From Deltaproteobacteria bacterium (GTDB lineage: Bacteria > Desulfobacterota > Binatia > UBA1149 > SPBQ01), in the NCBI GenBank assembly GCA_029262375.1, contig JAJCZM010000009.1:1-64000 (forward strand): DNA of 64,000 nucleotides, given 5' to 3'. The stretch's first letter is position 1. Each line of letters opens with the position of its first letter. Below are positions 61,113 through 64,000 of this stretch, piece by piece. A program made the translations under genes and the position numbers. The notes beneath the pieces were generated by a model. It did not search any database. It saw only the letters and a program-made list of their open reading frames with translations, and was not told the DNA's origin.

Positions 61113-64000
61113 ATGGTAACCGTGAACATGACCCGGATTTCCCTGCCCCATTCGCGTTCACGCGTCCTACTTATCTGCTTCGCGGTTCTGTTTGCGCTCG
61201 GCGGCGGGCCTATTCGCACCGCCCGAGCAGCAAACGGTGACTGCGGCCAGCCGCTCTCTTCGGGCGTCATTCCCACCGCCACCGACGCGCTGTTCATCCT
61301 GAACGTCGCAGTCGGTTTCGGCACTTGCGAGCCGTGCATTTGCGACACCGACGATTCAGGTGCGACCACTGCCACCGACGCGCTGAAGACCCTGAGTGGC
61401 GCCGTCGGCGTCCAGGTCGATTTCGCCTGCCCGAGCTGTGAGCCGGTTTCGCTGTGCGACGCGCTTCTATCGATCGACACCAGCGGCGACACGTTCGACA
61501 CGATCGATATCGGCCAAGTCCCCGGCGACCCTGGCGACCCCGGCGACTATGATGGTCTGTGGGCGATTGTGACACCGCCGGTCGGCGATGCCGGCACGGC
61601 TCCCGTCTTGCTGGACGCCGACGGCAATGAACGGCTGATGGTACCGCTGCATCCCGACGGCTCAGTCACGGGAGGGACCGTCGACGTCGCCATCACCGAC
61701 GGCATCGAGATCTGCCCGATCGGTTCGTTGGAGATCCTTCCGCTGCCCACCGCTCCTGCCGACACCAGTGCCGATGTCCTTGCGGCGTTCCTCACGCTCA
61801 TCGATGCGCTCGCAGCGGATTTCGGATTCACGGGCGCCGAGCTGGCGACAACACCACTCAGTCAGCTCCCTTCGGCACTCCTTCCATCGGCGGTCGCTCA
61901 GATCGCCCTCGCGGGGCCGAGCAACGAAAACTCGTTCGCTGCGATGCTCGCCGGTACGGCACCCGATGTCGCCGATGGCCTCGATATCGATCTCGTCGAT
62001 CGGCTGTTCGCAAAGATAGGACTCAAGAGCGCACTCGAGGAGCTACTCGCAAACCGAACACAGATCACGCCGGGCTCATCGACCGTACGTGCGGCGCGGT
62101 CGGCATCCAGTCCCGCACAAGGCACATGCGGTGACCTGGCTCCCGTCGACTACGAGATTTCCAACGCCGAAGAGCTCAGTAGATTCATGCTGGAAGGACA
62201 GGCCGCACGCGACGGTCAGACATCGCTCGGCAATCAAGTGCTAACCGATTCGCTCGGGATGATCTTCACGACGATCGGCCTCGCCGTACCACCGGTGAGC
62301 GCGATTGGAGGGGCGGCGCTGCTCGCATGGACCCAGCAGCAGCAAGCAACAGGGGATCTATTTCCAGCGCTTCTGACCAAGATCGAGTTCGAGGTTGAGA
62401 ACGGCGGGCGCATCCCCGAGGACCGGATGGACGGTGGCGACGGTGCCGTGGCGCCTTATCCTGAATGGAGCGACCCGCAGCTATTCGCGACGAACCTGGG
62501 CATGGACCTCTCTCGCGCGACGTTGGAAAGGTTGATCGCCGTCCTCAACTTCCTCCCGGTCCCCGGCACGATCGACGGAGAACTCCTCCGCGCCGGAGTA
62601 CTTATGGCTGTGAACGATGCTTTGGATGACTTCGGCGACGAGCAGTGTCGGAGCATCCCTCCCACGGTATGGGGCCCCGTCGGTGAGGCGCGCGATCCGA
62701 GGTTCGTCGAACCATTGTTCTTCGGCGACAGCGTCGAGCAAGTGCTGTTCGAGTTCTTCCAGCCGGTTGCCCTCGGAACGACACAGCTGCGCATCCGAAC
62801 CACGGACGCGTTCAGCGGACCGCCGGTGAGTGAGGAAGTAGCTCTCGAGGTTGTGATCAAGCAAGTGGTCTTGGAGAGGTCAGAGATCACCGTTGAACCG
62901 GGTGATCCAGTGGAAGTCATTGCCACCGTTCTGGATTCCTACCGTCCCGATGCTCTCAACTGGGAGTACCCAGGCTTCCTCACCACCCAGGTGGATGCAC
63001 CCGAGGGCAACGTCCACACACTACGGTTCGATTCGCCCGAGGAGCGCGAGCTCTTTCCGTTCGAGATCCGAGCTTTCAGCACTTCGATCAAGTTGGATCC
63101 CCAGACTCCCGAGCGCGACGACACCGTCCAGATCAAGACGGAGGCAAGTGTCAGAATTTCCCCGCGCGGAGGATGCGTCTCGAACGGATCGACGCTCGAT
63201 CTCGAGGCCGAGGTCGAAGGCTTGGCCGACTCCGAAGACGACAGCGTGGATTGGAGCTACTCGGGCGGCGGCTCTTTGGTACCGGGGATGAACAACCTGG
63301 CGGTCTACACTGCGCCCGCGAACGGCGAAGGCCAGGTAACCATCATCGCGACGCTCGCTTCCGACAGCGAGGTAACCGACGAGGTCACGATCCCGTACGG
63401 CCCCTGCGACATCAACCTCGACGTCGGTTGGTATTCCGGCTCCGGCACCTACGACCCGGCGCTGCCGGCGGATATCATTCAAATGAAGTCCGCCTATTAT
63501 TCGGGCCCCTTGTTCCCACAGCCGGGTGATCTTTTGATGCCGCCCGCAAGTTGGTCGAACGGCAGCAGCGTTATGGTCTCGACGCTCAACGGCAGCACGT
63601 ACCCTCAGACGGTTCGCGACAACATGGGTGTCGACCACCAGTTGTTGCTGACGTCGGCAAGCCAGATCGATGCCAACCTCACGTCCGCCTCCGGCAGCGC
63701 AGCCGCATTGACAATGGCGTGGAGTACGAGCGCCGAATGCCTGGCGATCCCTAATAGTGCCAACGGCGTCGAGTGCAGCAACGGTCAAGCGCAGTTCGAT
63801 TGGAACCCGGTGTTCTGGCTCAACATCGCCGAAGGCGGAACTTACGAAGCGCGCTTCACGATGAGCTGCACGCGAAACGGAATGGACGGCCTTCATGCGG
63901 TGGGAGCCACGACGCGGTTGTATCGACACAAAGCCGGCGCCGCGCAAACCAGTTTCCCGAACAGCGGGACGACGGGCCCCAGCATCAATGGACTGAACCC
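61113..64000 (+). CDS. Large secreted dockerin-like protein, cut by window end
   Basis: At least 962 residues are encoded with no stop before the window ends. A signal peptide (helix RVLLICFAVLFALGG, cleavage near ARA) precedes a dockerin-like pair (PTATDALFILNVAVGFG; CDTDDSGATTATDALKTLSG) almost identical in layout to that of the 35421 gene. Then come domains without known homologues to about residue 580, two Ig-like/bacterial-repeat beta modules (EPGDPVEVIATVLDSYRPDA; SPRGGCVSNGSTLDLEAEVE) and a beta-rich C-terminal part with Cys pairs. The start may be ATG 61113 or 61128. Probably surface-exposed; function unknown. Confidence 0.8.
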   Translation, partial: MVTVNMTRISLPHSRSRVLLICFAVLFALGGGPIRTARAANGDCGQPLSSGVIPTATDALFILNVAVGFGTCEPCICDTDDSGATTATDALKTLSGAVGVQVDFACPSCEPVSLCDALLSIDTSGDTFDTIDIGQVPGDPGDPGDYDGLWAIVTPPVGDAGTAPVLLDADGNERLMVPLHPDGSVTGGTVDVAITDGIEICPIGSLEILPLPTAPADTSADVLAAFLTLIDALAADFGFTGAELATTPLSQLPSALLPSAVAQIALAGPSNENSFAAMLAGTAPDVADGLDIDLVDRLFAKIGLKSALEELLANRTQITPGSSTVRAARSASSPAQGTCGDLAPVDYEISNAEELSRFMLEGQAARDGQTSLGNQVLTDSLGMIFTTIGLAVPPVSAIGGAALLAWTQQQQATGDLFPALLTKIEFEVENGGRIPEDRMDGGDGAVAPYPEWSDPQLFATNLGMDLSRATLERLIAVLNFLPVPGTIDGELLRAGVLMAVNDALDDFGDEQCRSIPPTVWGPVGEARDPRFVEPLFFGDSVEQVLFEFFQPVALGTTQLRIRTTDAFSGPPVSEEVALEVVIKQVVLERSEITVEPGDPVEVIATVLDSYRPDALNWEYPGFLTTQVDAPEGNVHTLRFDSPEERELFPFEIRAFSTSIKLDPQTPERDDTVQIKTEASVRISPRGGCVSNGSTLDLEAEVEGLADSEDDSVDWSYSGGGSLVPGMNNLAVYTAPANGEGQVTIIATLASDSEVTDEVTIPYGPCDINLDVGWYSGSGTYDPALPADIIQMKSAYYSGPLFPQPGDLLMPPASWSNGSSVMVSTLNGSTYPQTVRDNMGVDHQLLLTSASQIDANLTSASGSAAALTMAWSTSAECLAIPNSANGVECSNGQAQFDWNPVFWLNIAEGGTYEARFTMSCTRNGMDGLHAVGATTRLYRHKAGAAQTSFPNSGTTGPSINGLN

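Overview
The window is a GC-rich bacterial chromosome segment, densely coded and mostly in collinear operons. A split glycine dehydrogenase (GcvPA/GcvPB), a Tad/Flp pilus locus with a sigma-54-like pilin promoter, multi-GAF sensing and secreted proteins that join dockerin/cohesin-like modules with poly-threonine linkers fit an uncultured deltaproteobacteria-related lineage (Myxococcota, Desulfobacterota or Binatota type). That placement is inference; there is no rRNA gene in the window.

Region 0.2-3.1 kb holds small genes: a VOC protein, a flavin reductase, tRNA-Leu(CAG), a family 2 glycosyltransferase, a DUF3426-like protein and tatA. From 18.9 kb down to 3.2 kb runs one long minus-strand array: uvrB-uvrC-comEC-hisS-aspS-lipoprotein-folD-gcvT-gcvH-gcvPA-gcvPB. 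Most junctions overlap or are within a few bases. It joins nucleotide excision repair, DNA uptake and two tRNA synthetases to folate-linked glycine cleavage. At 19-20.2 kb a degenerate superoxide-reductase-like periplasmic protein converges with a cupredoxin-like protein.

Region 20.2-29.0 kb is a complete minus-strand Tad locus: flp, cpaA, cpaB, cpaC (secretin), cpaE, cpaF, tadB, tadC. It is headed by a 57-codon flp gene with a near-perfect sigma-54 -24/-12 element and ends at a hairpin terminator. Region 29-33.7 kb has a coiled-coil membrane protein, a small unknown protein and two divergent alkaline-phosphatase-superfamily hydrolases.

At 33.7 kb lies tRNA-Asn. Its 3' end (16 bp) recurs at 43.69 kb and partially at 36.41 kb, bracketing about 9.9 kb that looks like a tRNA-integrated island. 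The island holds a full IS3-type element with a frameshift signal, fragments of another IS, remnants of a wax-ester synthase and a DUF1330 gene, a secreted Cys-rich dockerin-like protein, and a cluster of a B12-type radical SAM enzyme, a glycosyltransferase, two methyltransferases and a divergent radical SAM protein. No integrase is visible.

Region 43.8-54.9 kb has a long RluA-type pseudouridine synthase, a CBS protein, an exported SodC/KatG pair, an alpha/beta hydrolase next to AlkB, and a large PAS/GAF histidine kinase. Region 55.3-64 kb has two more dockerin-like secreted proteins flanking a minus-strand operon DUF1611 - alanine/ornithine-racemase-like - M81 (MlrC-like) peptidase. That operon is preceded by a structured leader in which the Shine-Dalgarno sequence is locked in a perfect 8-bp hairpin and the best-placed start is an ATT codon. 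This leader plus the enzyme trio, likely acting on D-amino acids or peptides, is the best candidate here for an undescribed regulated system.
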